A stretch of 64,000 nt of DNA from positions 999,160 to 1,063,159 of the forward strand of contig NW_003314287.1 in assembly GCF_000143415.4 (NCBI RefSeq), read 5' to 3'. This stretch comes from Selaginella moellendorffii (lineage: Eukaryota > Streptophyta > Lycopodiopsida > Selaginellales > Selaginellaceae). The notes under the pieces are model-generated. The model had not been told where the DNA came from and made no database searches. It saw nothing but the letters and a program-made list of their open reading frames with translations. This document shows, one piece after another, positions 43,567 through 55,226 of this stretch (its first letter is position 1; every line of letters begins with the position of its first letter). The position numbers and the translations under genes are program-made.

Positions 43567-45555
43567 ATGATGGATCCGGAGATGATCCGCCTCGCGCAGG
43601 AGCAGATGAGCCGAATCCCGCCCGCCGAGCTCTTGCGGATGCAGCAACAGGTGAGCAGCGCTGTGGATTGATTAGGTTTACGATTGCGTTGTGCCTGGAG
43701 CAGATGATGGGCAATCCCGACCTCCTGCGCATGGCAACCGAGGGAATGAAGAACATCAGGCCCGAGGATTTGCGATTCGCGGCCGAGCAAATGAAAAATA
43801 TGCCGAGTGAGCAAATAGCTGACATGAGCGCCCGGATGGCCAATGCATCACCCGAGCAGATTGCGGCCATGAATGGAGACGCCACTGCCCTGATGCTGAA
43901 GAACCAGGTACTCTCGATCGAGTTCTTGTGCCTTCGGAGCTAAAAGAATCCTTTTTTCTTTCTTTTCCAGGGCAACCAGCTTCATGGATCAGGACAATTT
44001 TATGAAGCCATAGACAAATACAAAGAGGTGTGTGTGATTGAGATCATGGATGGCGATTTTTTCCTCACACGTATTTGGCAGGCAAAGCTAAAGTCGCTTG
44101 GAGTGAGCTCCGCGGCAGCTTCGAATTTGCGTGTGACTTGCTCGCTGAATTTGATGTCATGTTACCTCAAGACCTCGCAGTACAGCAAAGCCATCAGCGA
44201 AGGCTCGGAGGTTCTTGCTACAGAACCGAGGAACTTGAAAGCTTTGTACCGTCGTGGTCAAGCATACAAGGAACTGGGAAAGCTTAAGGTAACCACGGTC
44301 ACTTACTTTCTTGGGCTCTTTTTTTTAAAAACCTGTCCTTTTGTAGCTTGCTGTAGCGGATTTGACCGAAGCTGCTGCTGTTGCGCCTGACGATGAGACT
44401 GTAGCAGACGTCTTGCGCGTGGCAAAGGAAGAGCTAGAAAGGGAGGGTGACAATGTGGAAAAGGTAGAAAAAGAGGATGACTATGTACAACATAATAGCG
44501 ATGGTATGTATTCAACTCCGTCTAGTAGTTCGTCTCTCTAACACGATCGACGCAGGGCCTATTATTGAGGAGATCACTGAAGAGGAGGCTGAGAGACTGA
44601 CGTCTACAGTATCAACGCGCAGGGAAGGAGTTGCTAACCGTGCAACAGAGGGTGAAACGATGCCAAGGGAGGCCTCCACGAGCAGCTTCTCAGGCATGTC
44701 TCCACCTAATGACCAAGCCTACGCTGAAGCTATAAAATCAATGAAGCAAAATCCTGAGTTATTAAGGTATTTTATCTGCTTATACAGACCCATCTTCTTT
44801 CCGTTTGCTCATCATTTTCACTTGCAGAAACATGCAGTCAACTATGTCGTCTGTGGATCCAGAGCAGCTTGCTGCCATGAGCGGCGGCAAAATGACCCCG
44901 GAGATGGCAAAGTTTGCAGCGGACTTGATGAAACACATGTCACCCTCCGACTTGGAAAGGATGGTCGACATGGCGAGCGGTTTGAATCTCAACGGAGGTG
45001 CTCCAAGCAGCAGCAGCAGCGGGCCGGAGCCGACAAGGCCCGCAGCTCCAAGCGCCTCTACCGTTCCTTTCCAGCCTTCTCCTGGCATGCTCCAACCCGA
45101 CGAGCAGATGCGTCGGCAGATGAAAGATCCAGCAATGCGAGAGGTACAAAAGTCGTTTGCTTTTTTCATTCCCTGTGGGTGACATGTGTGTTTTCTTTGC
45201 AGCTCATGTCATCGATGATCAAGAGCATGACACCCGAATCGATGGCCAGTATGAGCGAGCAGCTGGGCTTGCAACTTACACCTGAGCAAGCGGTAGCGGC
45301 ACAGAAAGCGATGGCCAATCTTACACCAGACCAGTTGGATAGATTGGTAAGCGATCGCTTTCGTCTAGCTTTCTTCTATTTTTTCTCTGACTGGAACTCT
45401 TTTACGAACAGATGAGATGGACCGAACGAGCTCAAACGGTGACGGAACAAGCCAAGAGAGCCAAAGCTTGGATCGTGGGTAAACCGGGATTGATGCTAGC
45501 GATCTTGATGCTCCTCGTCGCGATTGTTCTTCACTATCTGGGATTTATAGGATGA
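43567..45555 (+). CDS. OEP61: Outer envelope protein 61 (OEP61/TPR7), Hsp70 docking receptor
   Basis: Nine exons: 43567-43650, 43704-43907, 43971-44027, 44082-44288, 44347-44503, 44556-44766, 44828-45143, 45203-45346, 45412-45555; 507 aa. OEP61/TPR7 is a tail-anchored receptor on the chloroplast outer envelope and/or ER that binds Hsp70 through a clamp TPR domain to assist protein delivery. The N-terminus has Met/Pro-rich STI1-like repeats ([25 protein letters not shown]). The TPR domain ([58 protein letters not shown]) spans about 97-215. Further STI1-like helices follow. The end is a hydrophobic anchor ([20 protein letters not shown]) with a tiny lumenal tail. All junctions are in frame. 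Confidence 0.94.
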
Positions 45556-46004
45556 GAGTTAAGGAGCTGCAAAAGTAGCTCTGGCCGAGAAGGACCAAAA
45601 AGGCTGTCTGTAATACATCGGAAAAATAAAGTCTGCATTTTTTCGCGAGGCAATAGCTGGAGCCTGGCAAAAGAACTTACCGCCGACAACACAGATTTCT
45701 CGTGCGCCATGGGATCGAGAGATCACAAAGTTTCCTCTCTTGATCGCGCGTAAGCTTTGCAGGCCTGGAGGAAGATGGAACATTGCTTTCATTCAAAGCC
45801 ATTTATGATCTCCAACGAAAAAGAAGCAAGCCACGCGATTTCAACCGCTGCTGCGGTCCTTGGCGTGGAGCTCGATGGTTGCTCGCGACCACCTGAGGTT
45901 ATAAAAATGATCCAGGAGAATGCTTGATCGATCCTCTCCTCTCTCCTCTCTCCTCTCCTAGCAGTTCTTCTCCGACTTTGAGCTCTCAAGTTCTTCTTGC
46001 GAGA
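45556..46004. other. OEP61 3' UTR and PDF1-like promoter
   Basis: An AATAAA at 45625-45630 is a plausible polyadenylation signal for OEP61. A TTATAAAAAT box at about 45899-45908 lies 97-106 bp before the next ATG. It is followed by a CT-rich leader (about 45934-45960), giving a conventional core promoter. Confidence 0.5.
45899..45908 (+). promoter_or_regulatory. TATA box of the PDF1-like gene
   Basis: TTATAAAAAT followed by a CT-rich leader and the ATG at 46005. Confidence 0.55.
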
Positions 46005-47090
46005 ATGGGGAGAATGGTATTGAAACTCCTCTTCTTGATCCTCCCAGCGATCGCGCTAGCCCAAAGAAACACAATGTTCTTCCCAGAATTTAGCTATTAC
46101 AAGGGAGGAGGAGGAGGCGGCGGCGGCTCTCCCTCATATGGTGGCGGCAGTGGCGGTGGCTCCTCTCCATATGGAGGTGGCGGCAGTGGCGGTGGCTCCT
46201 CTCCATATGGAGGTGGCGGCAGTGGCGGTGGCTCCTCTCCATATGGAGGCGGCGGCAGTGGCGGTGGCTCCTCTCCATATGGAGGTGGCGGCAGTGGCGG
46301 TGGCTCCTCTCCATATGGAGGCGGCGGCGGCGGTGGCTCCTCTCCCTATGGAGGCTCCGGAGGTGGTAGTCCATCCGGTGGAGGCTACGGAGGAAATGGT
46401 GGTGGTGGATACGGCGGTGGCTCGTCCCCGTACGGTGGTGGCTCTGGCTCGAATGGAGGCTACGGTGGTGGTGGTGGCGGCGACAATGGCGGAGGCTACG
46501 GTGGCAGCAGCGGTGGCAACAGCGGCGGAAGCGGGTATGGCGGCGGGAGTAGCGGCGGTAGCGGCTATGGTGGCAACAGTGGCGGTGGATACGGTCCCAG
46601 CGGCGGTGGTGGCGGATATGGCGGCGGCAGCGGCGGCAGCGGCGGCTATGGTGGTAGCAGCGGCAGTGGCAGCTCGGGTGGCTGCTCAATCAAGTAAGCA
46701 AAGCTCTCGATCGATCTTGGAAGAACTTTTATCCCCATGGATTCGTTTTGCAGCTTCTGGAAAGACCATGTGGATGCATGGCCGGACGTGCTCAACGTGT
46801 ACAGCACAATATCCCAGGCGTTTGGACAGGTTCCACAGATGATGGACGGCAAGCAATCGCTCCTGTCGGCCCTGGAGGTGCGGGGGAACGACCCCTACAG
46901 CTCGCTCCTCCGCCAGGGCACTGCCGCGCTCCTCAACTCGTACGCGCGCAAGCACTTCCCCTACTCGCCTGACGCGGTGAGGGCCACCTTCGGCAAGGCG
47001 CTGGCGAGCAAGGAGGCGGCGGCAGTCCAGGCAACCAAGTTTGAGCGCGCAAATGGCAGCGGCTATGGAACCAACACCTTTTGCTTCTAA
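46005..47090 (+). CDS. Secreted Gly-rich protein with PDF1-like C-terminal domain
   Basis: Two exons: 46005-46693 and 46754-47090; 341 aa. A signal peptide (MGRMVLKLLFLILPAIALAQ) leads into about 190 residues of Gly/Ser/Tyr repeats, including 12-residue units containing GGGSSPYGG. The second exon encodes a compact domain: FWKDHVDAWPDVLNVY, VPQMMDGKQSLLSALEVRG, DPYSSLLRQGTAALLNSYAR, FPYSPDAVRATFGKAL, ending in NTFCF. That domain resembles the C-terminus of PROTODERMAL FACTOR 1, an epidermal cell-wall protein whose middle is Pro-rich instead. An extracellular matrix or cuticle-associated role is inferred. The joined frame is intact. Confidence 0.88.
46138..46350 (+). repeat. 36-bp coding tandem repeats
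   Basis: Five TCTCCATATGG landmarks are spaced exactly 36 bp apart (46167, 46203, 46239, 46275, 46311), and a sixth variant follows 30 bp later. Each unit encodes 12 residues of Gly/Ser with SSPYGG. Copies are nearly identical, which suggests recent or ongoing copy-number change. Confidence 0.85.
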
Positions 47091-47706
47091 AAGATATAAT
47101 CTGTATGCAATAATATGATTTATGGATATTAACTTTGTGATCCCACGAATGCCTCCTGGGATTGCCGTAGCCGTTTGTAGTCACATATGAATAATGAATG
47201 TGATGAAAAGTTACCTGGCCAAATTAATTGACTAACTTGGACTGTGATATTTTTTTGATCCTAATAAAAAACATATTATAGGATAACACTTACATCATTG
47301 CTCTAGACATTTATAACAATTTTTCTTATTTCTTCTTTATCTTCTTGCAAAAAACCATAATATTACTTTATTCATTAATAATAAAGTTACTTTTACTTCT
47401 TGTAAAGAAAAGGAAAGCTCAAACATTTTATAGTTTCAAAACAATATTGATTATGCTATATGAAAATTATTTCAAGATATATATATGCTTATACCAAAAG
47501 AAAATTTAATACATGTGGCAATTGTTTAATTTGACCTACTTCAACCTCTAATTATAAGCTACCACATATCACTTCAATGGGCTCGCTATATACTTACTAA
47601 AGGGGTTTATGGACACAAAACTTCACCCAGCCCACTATAACCAACTTGTTAAGTTAATGTTTGGCTTGTTTGTTCTAGGTAGAAATATGGTTACTTTACC
47701 TTATAA
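47091..47706. other. AT-rich 3' flank up to the LTR element
   Basis: About 600 bp, AT-rich, with no recognisable gene. The last five bases (TATAA, 47702-47706) are the probable target-site duplication of the LTR element. Confidence 0.45.
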
Positions 47707-48093
47707 TGTTAAGATCCCCAACAAGATCAAGACTGGAAAATGTAAAAGACAAAGAGAAAAGCTAGTGGAAACGAAGAAAAAACTTTAGAATAGCGTTAAT
47801 TCAAATTGTGGAGAAATGGAACAAGGCTAACCTATATATACTATAGGTTGATGAAGCTCTACCACTCTTGGATTGAGGATGGCCTAAATATAGTTGAGGT
47901 CGAGGAGGTGCCACATCATCATCATGAATGTGGCTCGAGACTCAAAAATCATACGGGAAATCAAAGAGTCAGGAATAGAGAAGTGTCTCAAGAGTCAGGA
48001 ATAGAGAAATGTTTCGAGAGTTAGGAATGTAATCTGCAAATCAGGAATCCAGCAAGAGTCAGGAATATGGCAAGAATTGGGAGATTCTTGACA
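47707..48093 (-). repeat. 3' LTR (387 bp)
   Basis: Aligns end to end with 52660-52998 apart from many substitutions and an extra stretch of about 50 bp that includes a tandem GAGTCAGGAATAGAGAA duplication. Confidence 0.88.
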
Positions 48094-48606
48094 GCACCCC
48101 CTCCTCAAGAACGAGTGGAACGAGGACGTGAATGAGAACGAAGAGGAGGATGAGATGGGCAGCGAGGGATGGGAGATGGAGAAAAAGAATGAGGACTGGG
48201 ACAAGAAAGATAGCGGCGGTGGAAGTTCTGAACAAGGTCAGGAGAATGAATCAGGTTGTCTGCAGGTTCCCAGGTGCATTCCTAAGGTCCATAACCCTTC
48301 CAGTCAATTGTCCCACAATGCCACGTTAAGTGGGACACTTCCCCCCTTCAGCCGTGCCTAGTCATCTGCCGTGAACCTTGGAATCCACAGGTGAAAGGAC
48401 ACTACTTAGCTATCGTCAATGAGTCAATGTAGCTCCTCTGCTCAAGCCCGTGCCTCCTCTGTCTCAAACACCACTATATAGCATCCACGTCCATGTGGGA
48501 GCAAGTTTTTGATTGTGATCCCCTACTCTAGCGTAGCATTCAGCCAGTCCATGGCCATGTGGCTAGTGGGAAACTTCCCTCTGAATACTGCAATCATTGC
48601 TCTATG

Positions 48607-49934
48607 TCATAGTTCTTCTTCTCTAGCCGCCACCACCTGGCTGAGTGCCTCGCCTAGCTTGATTGCCTTTGCTGTCACCTTGGCATCTAGCGCTATTCCA
48701 GCTCGTTTCCCTAACTCTCCGGTGTGAGGCTCCGTCTTAGAGGCTTTTGAGTGTGGGATTTCCTTTACCACCTTTCCTTGTGTGGAGTAGATAGTAAAGT
48801 TTAGACCGTGAGATTTTGGAATCAAGGATGTCTTGAACTTCGTACTCAAACCCATCATCAAGTTGCACTGGTGGAGGTGAAGGAATGACCCGATTTGGAA
48901 TAGGACTAGGAATATAAGGCTCAAGAAGAGAGGAGTGAAAAACGGGGTGAATTTGATATGAAGAGGGAAGTGCAATGCAGATGATTAATGATGGCAGTGA
49001 TAGGGAAAGGACCAAGGTGTTTGAAATCAAGTTTGGGACATGGCCTGATGGTGGAGATATTTTGCTTGAGAAGCTAGACTTTATCCCCAATATTGTAAGG
49101 GGGACAATCCTGACGATGGACATTGGCAAATGTTTTGTGAAATTCCTAAGCATGATAGAGGTGGAAGGAGATGGAGTTGTGGATTTCTTGGAGGTTGGAG
49201 ACAAATGCCTCAGAGCGGGGATTTGAATTAGAGGATTCGGATGGAAAAGGAAGTGAGAGATTGAATTGGGGATTTCGGCCAAAGTTCACAAAGAAGGGGG
49301 AAACTCGAAGAGAGGAGTGAACAGAGTTGTTATAGAAGAACTCAGCAAGGGGAAGGATATCGAATTAGTCATCCTGATAATAGTTGATGAAACACCTCAA
49401 GAATTGTTCCAATGTTTAAATCGTTCACTTGGACTGTCCATCAGTTTGAGGATGATACGCCGAAGAGAGGTTGGCCTTCACTCCAAGTAGCTACAAGAAC
49501 CATTGCCAGAAATGAGAGATGAACTGAGGTCCCCAATCCAAAACCACATTTGCAGAAATCCCATGAAGTCGGAAAATTTCCCTGAATACTAGTTTTGCCA
49601 TGTCCTCGCCTGAAAAGTCCTTGGTACACGGCAAGAAGTGCACCATCTTTGTGAAGCGATCCACCACAACTAAAATGTTGTTGAAGCCTCAAGACCTCAG
49701 AAGATCACTCAAGAAATCCATGGAGATGGATTCCGAAGGACCTAAAGGGACGGGGAGGGAATGAATCAAACCTGAAGGAAGGTGGCAAAATACTTTATTC
49801 CGGGCACAAGTGTCACATGAGGTAATAAAAGCTTTGATGTAGTTCTTGATCCTTTCCAAGTTGAGACAGCACAGCACCAATTGCAAAGTCGAAAGCGTCA
49901 GCCTCAATGAAGAAAGGTTGTGAGGGATTAGCAT
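48607..49934 (-). pseudogene. Element integrase and chromodomain
   Basis: Frame 49934-49689 has the zinc-binding end ([11 protein letters not shown]) and the start of the core. At 49650-49400 one frame reads ILVVVDRFTKMVHFLP, then DWGPQF (DRGPQF in the family), a stop, and YHPQTDGQSK followed by a stop where QSER is expected, so the catalytic Glu is Lys. Frame 49282-48737 ends with SYQIHPVFHSSLLEPY and a chromodomain-like EYEVQDILDSK...LYYLL, which is then broken. Confidence 0.8.
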
Positions 49935-49983
49935 GGATCAAGATGGGAGCAGAACTGAAGGCCGCCTTGAGTGTGTTGAATGC

Positions 49984-51480
49984 CTATTGGGCAGCAGTAG
50001 ACCAAGAGAAGGGAACATCCTTGTGAGTGAGATGCGTGAGAGGAAGGACAATATTAAAGTAGTGATTAATGAATTTGTGGTACAAGTTGGCGAAGCCAAG
50101 GAAAACTTGACCGTCTGACATTGATTGTGGAGGCTCCCATTCGAGAATAGTCTTGACTTTGGCAGGATCCATTGTGATACCCTCATGAGTGACAATGTAC
50201 CCAAGGAATTCCACAAACTCCTGATCGAAGGAACATTTCTCAAGCTTCGCGTATAGGCCATGTTCCCATAGCTTTGCCAGCGCCTTGCGCACATGCTCGT
50301 CGTGCTCCTTTTGAGTTTTTGAATAGATGAGGATGTTATCGAGGTAGACAATCACCATTTGATCAAGAAACTCCCGAAAAACGTCGTTCGCCATATGTTG
50401 GAAAACTATTGGAGCATTTGTCAAGCCAAATGGCATAATAGTGTACTCAAAGTGGCCATAGCGGGTTTGGAACGTAGTCTTCCATTCATTGCCAGGCCAG
50501 ATCCGAATCAAGTTGTATGCTCCATGGAGGTCAATCTTGGTGAAAAAGTGGGCACTGCCGAAGCGTTCCAATAAGTCCGAGATCAAGGGCAGCGGATAAT
50601 AGTTCTGAACAGTCACCTTATTCAAACCTTGGTAGTTGATGACTAGCCGCAAACTCCCATCCTATTTCTTGACCAAGAAGATAGGCACTCCAGTCGAGGA
50701 CTAGGAATGCTGAATGTACCCCGAGGCAAGGTTATCATCCACGTACTCTTTAAGGGCCTTAAGCTCGGACGGGGGTAACCCATAGATAGGCCCCCACGGA
50801 GTAAATCAATAGGACAATCATAAGGCTAATGAACAAGTAGTACACTAACTTTTTTCTTCTCAAACACATCCCCAAAATCATGATACTTCTCAAGAAGACT
50901 GACAGGAGAAACATGTAAAGCAAAAAGGGAAATAGGTTCTTCATGAAGGAGTTTTTTCATAGTGATTGTGGAGATAGGATGAAGCATATGACTAAATGGA
51001 ATGATGAGATGAGGATATTATATAGTCTAAGATGGAAGAGAGGAAAAAAAAGAGGGTGAAAACTTCATAGAGTCAAGAATAGAACCCCGATTTGAGTTTA
51101 GGGAACTTTTTCTAATTCGGACCTGATAAATAGCAGGGGAAGCCGTGGGAGATAGTGATGTGGGAGAGATGAACTATAATTCCTTCCAACAGATTTGAGG
51201 CTGGTGTAGTTGGAACCAAGGAAGGCCGAGCACCACACAGGAGGACTTGTTGTTGATGATGTTGAAGGCAATATTGGTGACGGTGGACCCAATGTCTACT
51301 TGAACGGGCAATGTTTCCCTAAGTCCAGAAGAAGGAGACACAAAATGCCCGCTAAAGCTTTCAACCCTCAAATCCCGTATGGTAGGAGAAAGAGGAACGT
51401 GATGTCAGGCAGTAAAGTCTGTGTCTATGAAGCAGGAAGGTGCACCCAAGTTCAATAGTGCTAGAGCCTTGAGTCCTGAT
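49984..51480 (-). pseudogene. Element protease and reverse transcriptase
   Basis: Around 51430-51470 the protease site reads ALLNLGAPSCFID where the family has DSGA, so the catalytic Asp is Asn and Ser is Leu. Frame 50652-49984 is a long RT segment (LVINYQGLNKVTVQNYYPLP, MPFGLTNAPIVFQHMAND). Its polymerase motif is VYLDNILIYS, not YLDD. The segment runs into the RNase H region (WSTAAQ). The element cannot be autonomous. Confidence 0.82.
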
Positions 51481-51610
51481 TGTCCGGTGAAAGAAAGCAG
51501 ACATGGGATGCAGAAGTTGCAGGAATTGGTAGTGGTTTTGATGAAAGGTGGTGAGGAGCTTGATAAAGAAGAAAAGTGATTTTTATTCGGGGAGTCCAAA
51601 CAGACAGCTC

Positions 51611-52571
51611 CTACTCTGTTTGGACAAGGTTGTTTCCCAACTGCAATAGAGGTGGACTTTGAGGCAGAGTGAACTCGAGCAGTCGGGGAGGCTTCTTGGG
51701 ACACACAACTGCTTTGTGATTAGGATCAGCATAGTAGAGGCAAAGATTATGAGATATTTGACGTTGCTTCTCAGCAGGACTCAACTTCCCTCTTATGAGT
51801 CGGGGAGTACCAGAAATATCTATCGGGACTAGAGCAGTAGGTTCAGGAGTATGCCCTGAAGACTCAAGCTGGGATTCCTGAGTCCGAGGAAATGGCGATG
51901 CGGCGACTTTCCTAACGACTTTCAAATAGACGATTGTCACATCGAACAGCTTTGTTGATGGCATCCTATAGGTCCATGGGATCTTCCATGGTGAGCAACA
52001 AATCCTTGACACCGTTGTTAAGGCCGAAACAAAATTGATCAATCAAGGCCTATTCATCCCACTAAATGTCCAAGGTAAGGAGTTGGAACTCTGCAGCACA
52101 AGACGAGACCCCTGAGAGAGACATCTCATCTTTGTGGTGGCAGCCTAAACTCAATCCATCTCGCCAAAATATGCTTCGAGTCTCTTTGAACAATTAAAGA
52201 TCCATCAACTCTGGAACCACGACCCTTTTCATGCTTTTCTCTAGGAGAGGAGAAAACCATGACAAAGCTGCACCTTCGAGCAACATCCCAATCGCATCAA
52301 TTTGAGACTCGAGAGTGAGGTATTGCCGATGTTGAAGTGCAAAGATAAGCTCCATTTGGTTCAGGAATCCACAAAGCTCTAAATGCTTGCCTGAAAATTT
52401 TGCCGGGAAACTCACCTTCAGTTCATGAACTTTGCTTGATCCTTGAGCTGAAAGTGAAGCAAGCTCTTGTTGCATACAAAGAAGGGTCGCTTTCAACTTA
52501 GTATTCTCATATTGGATTTTTGCAAGGACTTCGGCAAATAAATTAGGATGACTTGGAGACTCCATCGGCAA
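51611..52571 (-). pseudogene. Element gag with damaged zinc knuckle
   Basis: Frame 52571-52194 contains KVSFPAKFSGKHLELCGFLN and LLEGAALSWFSPLLE, the Retrotrans_gag pattern. Frame 52042-51611 continues to CLYYADPNHKAVVC, where the second Cys of the CCHC knuckle is Tyr. Gag is split over two frames by stops or indels. Confidence 0.8.
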
Positions 52572-52659
52572 ATAAGAAAGAAAAGGGGGAAAAAAGGCAA
52601 GGTAGTCAAATAATCAAAACAAGCTAAAGAAAAACAAAAAAACACAATCTAAATCAAAT

Positions 52660-52998
52660 TGTTAAGACCCTCAACAAGATCAAGATTGGAAAATGCAAAA
52701 GACAAATAGAAAAGTTAGTGGAAACAAAGAAAATGCCTTAGATTGGTGTTTGATTCAGATTGTGGAGAAATGGAACAAGGCTAACCTATATATATTATAG
52801 GTTGATGAAGCTCCATTACTCTTGGATTAAGGACGGCCTAAATATAGTTGAGGTCGAAGAAGCGCCACATCATTATCAGGAATGTGGCTTGAGACTCAGG
52901 AATTGTATGGGAAATCAAAGAGTTAGGAATAGGGAAGTGTGTAAGTCAAGAATTCAACGAGAGTCAAGAATATGGCAAGAATTGGGGGATTCTTGACA
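52660..52998 (-). repeat. 5' LTR (339 bp)
   Basis: Same termini and internal landmarks as the other LTR (GTGGAGAAATGGAACAAGGC, ATAGGTTGATGAAGCT). Divergence between the copies is visible about every 8-10 bases, implying an old insertion. Confidence 0.88.
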
Positions 52999-54650
52999 CA
53001 TAAACCAATCTTCTCTGCAGATTTTTAGTTGGTTTATAATTATTTCCTTTTAAAAAAGTTTTGATAATATACATAAATTTACATAAAAACAAATTACACA
53101 CTTTCAGTGAAGAAAAGTTGCTAAGAATTCTCAAAGTGATCCAAAATATAATAATGCAAAAAAATAAAAATAAAGGTAAAATTAGTGTTATGATTTGTAT
53201 ATAGCATTTTTATTTTTAATTAAATACATAGTTTAATGATTTCTAAAAAGAATAAAAATTATTTTATTATTTATTATAATATTTTATATAATAAATTATC
53301 AAACTTGATAAAAGTTATAAAACGATTTATATTTCCATGTGATAAAAATAATTTATTTTTCTTATTTATATTGTACAAAAAGATTTTTTATAGTGAAAAT
53401 AATTGAATTAAATTTACCTAAATGAGTTAAATTTCTCAATTAAATAGTATACATTTTTTATAGTATATGATACTTTTGCTATATACAAAAATTTCATTTA
53501 GTTATTTTTATAAGTGAAAAAACCTAAAGTGTTAAAATTGTAAATAAAATAGCTTAATTTTAATTGTTGTTCTTTACGATATAGGTATATTTCAACACTT
53601 ATAGTAATAGTTAACTATATCTAATATGAAGATAAAACAAGCCAATTGTGAATTTGTAAAAATTCTCATAGTACACATTTATAATATAAAAATAGTAAAG
53701 TTAAATATAAGGGAGATTTGTAATATTTAAGTATTATTATTGTTGTTATTATTGATTGTATCTAATACAAAATTTAAATATAATATAAATATACTTTAAA
53801 TATATTAAATTATTTCTAAATAGTTTTCATTTAAATTTTTTTTATCATTTACTCAAATCAATATTTTATATAAATATAAAGAATATAATAAGTTATTAAT
53901 TTAGCTATAGTCTTTGAAAATAGACTTGAAAGTTTAAAAATGACTTTTAATAGTTTTTTAGGTAGATTTATTTAAAAATATTTTTTTAAAAACTATAAAA
54001 ATATTTTATTGATTTTAAAATTATTTTTATCCAAAAATTTATAGCTTTTACTATGTGGGTATTGACTTTATTTAGCTGGAATAAGGGGTTTAATACTATC
54101 AAGTTTTTCATTTATAGTTTTGACAATAGAGTTAATTATTGGAAGTGTAACTATTGTGAATGTAAATTAACTTAAATTTATTCGTATAAAGAATTTAAAA
54201 ATGAAAGATGAACAAAATTTCTTAAATAAAGATATAAAAATTGTTAAAAAAAAGGGCAAAAAATGTTGTAGAAAATGTTGAAGAAGATGTATGGTTTGTT
54301 TTACTTTTATTAATTTGGTTTTACTAAAAATTTATATATATTAGTCAATTAACTAATTGTAATTATCAACCGGCCATGAAAATACTCAATGGCAGACTGA
54401 TTCACAATTCAGAATAATCAACTAAAAAGTTAAAATATTTTGGAATCTTTAAGAAAATAACTCAGAAGCTTACAATTTCTATTTTATATATACCAAAAAA
54501 GTCTATTTTGGAGATGAAGGAAAAAAACCCCACCTTAGTAAAAAACTAAATTAATTCCTAGAAAGAAATTCAAACCTTGAAAAGGAGAGCCATGGCAGAT
54601 TTCAATTTTACAAGCTATCCAACACTTTTTTCATCACACACTTTAACACA
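52999..54650. other. 1.6-kb extremely AT-rich tract
   Basis: Almost entirely A/T, with no long open frame and no LTR or gene similarity recognised. It follows directly after the 5' LTR of the chromovirus and stops about 570 bp before the exportin gene. Confidence 0.6.
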
Positions 54651-55226
54651 GTGCCTGATATATAAAGTTTGAATTAGAATATCCAAAGCATTTTGTTTGT
54701 GGTGGTATCTAGAATCTTGCTGATCCAGTTTCTCCCAATGGAAACTTGACGCGTGGCATCACTTGGTTCCTACCCCCGTTAAATCTAACCCTTCCTCTAC
54801 TAAAATTAAAAGAAAAAAGCTCTAGGGCTTGCGTGATTAGGTCTGGAGCGGCCTCGCGAGTTTTGCTCGACTTCGATGTGATTCCACCCCCCTGTGAGGA
54901 TTCTGTGAGCTCCGGCGCCTCCCGATGAGCAGGATGTGCTCGATCTTGATGAGCATTGCCCGGATTGACAATTCGCTGATAGCATTCTTCGTGTGGATCG
55001 ATACTTAGCGCACAGGGATGGGGGACGAAGACGCCGCCGAGATTGGCTGATTGATGCCAAGGCCGCCCTGCGCCAGGCCAAAATCTAGGTATTCTTCCTT
55101 CTTTCTTTCTTTTTCTTCTTCCTCTTCCTCCTCCTCCTCTTCTCGCGCATCGCCATCGGCAAGAAATCCAGAGATTTCCACCAGCAGCAGCAGTCTGGCA
55201 GAGATTCTCCTCCGGGAAGAAGAAAT
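54651..55226. other. Promoter and leader region of exportin-t gene
   Basis: GC content rises sharply. A CT-rich run (about 55092-55142) lies in the presumed leader. No separate gene was recognised. Confidence 0.45.

Larger units (their letters stand above)
47707..52998 (-). mobile_element. Decayed Ty3/gypsy chromovirus LTR retrotransposon
   Basis: A 5.3-kb element bounded by direct LTRs (47707-48093 and 52660-52998), which begin TGTTAAGA and end TCTTGACA. Flanks are TATAA on the left and CATAA on the right, a probable 5-bp target-site duplication with one change. The minus strand carries, in order, gag, zinc knuckle, protease, reverse transcriptase/RNase H, integrase and a chromodomain, the layout of plant chromoviruses. 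Stops, frameshifts and lost catalytic residues make it defective. No clear tRNA-Met primer-binding site follows the 5' LTR. A purine-rich tract (GAGGAGGGGG) precedes the 3' LTR near 48098. Confidence 0.9.

Noticed and set aside
46138-46350. CRISPR-like regular spacing
   Set aside because: The 36-bp units are contiguous coding repeats without unique spacers, in a plant gene.
46090-46842. Long frames on both strands of the Gly-rich repeats
   Set aside because: Repeat-driven absence of stops; only the Gly frame joins a signal peptide to the PDF1-like exon.
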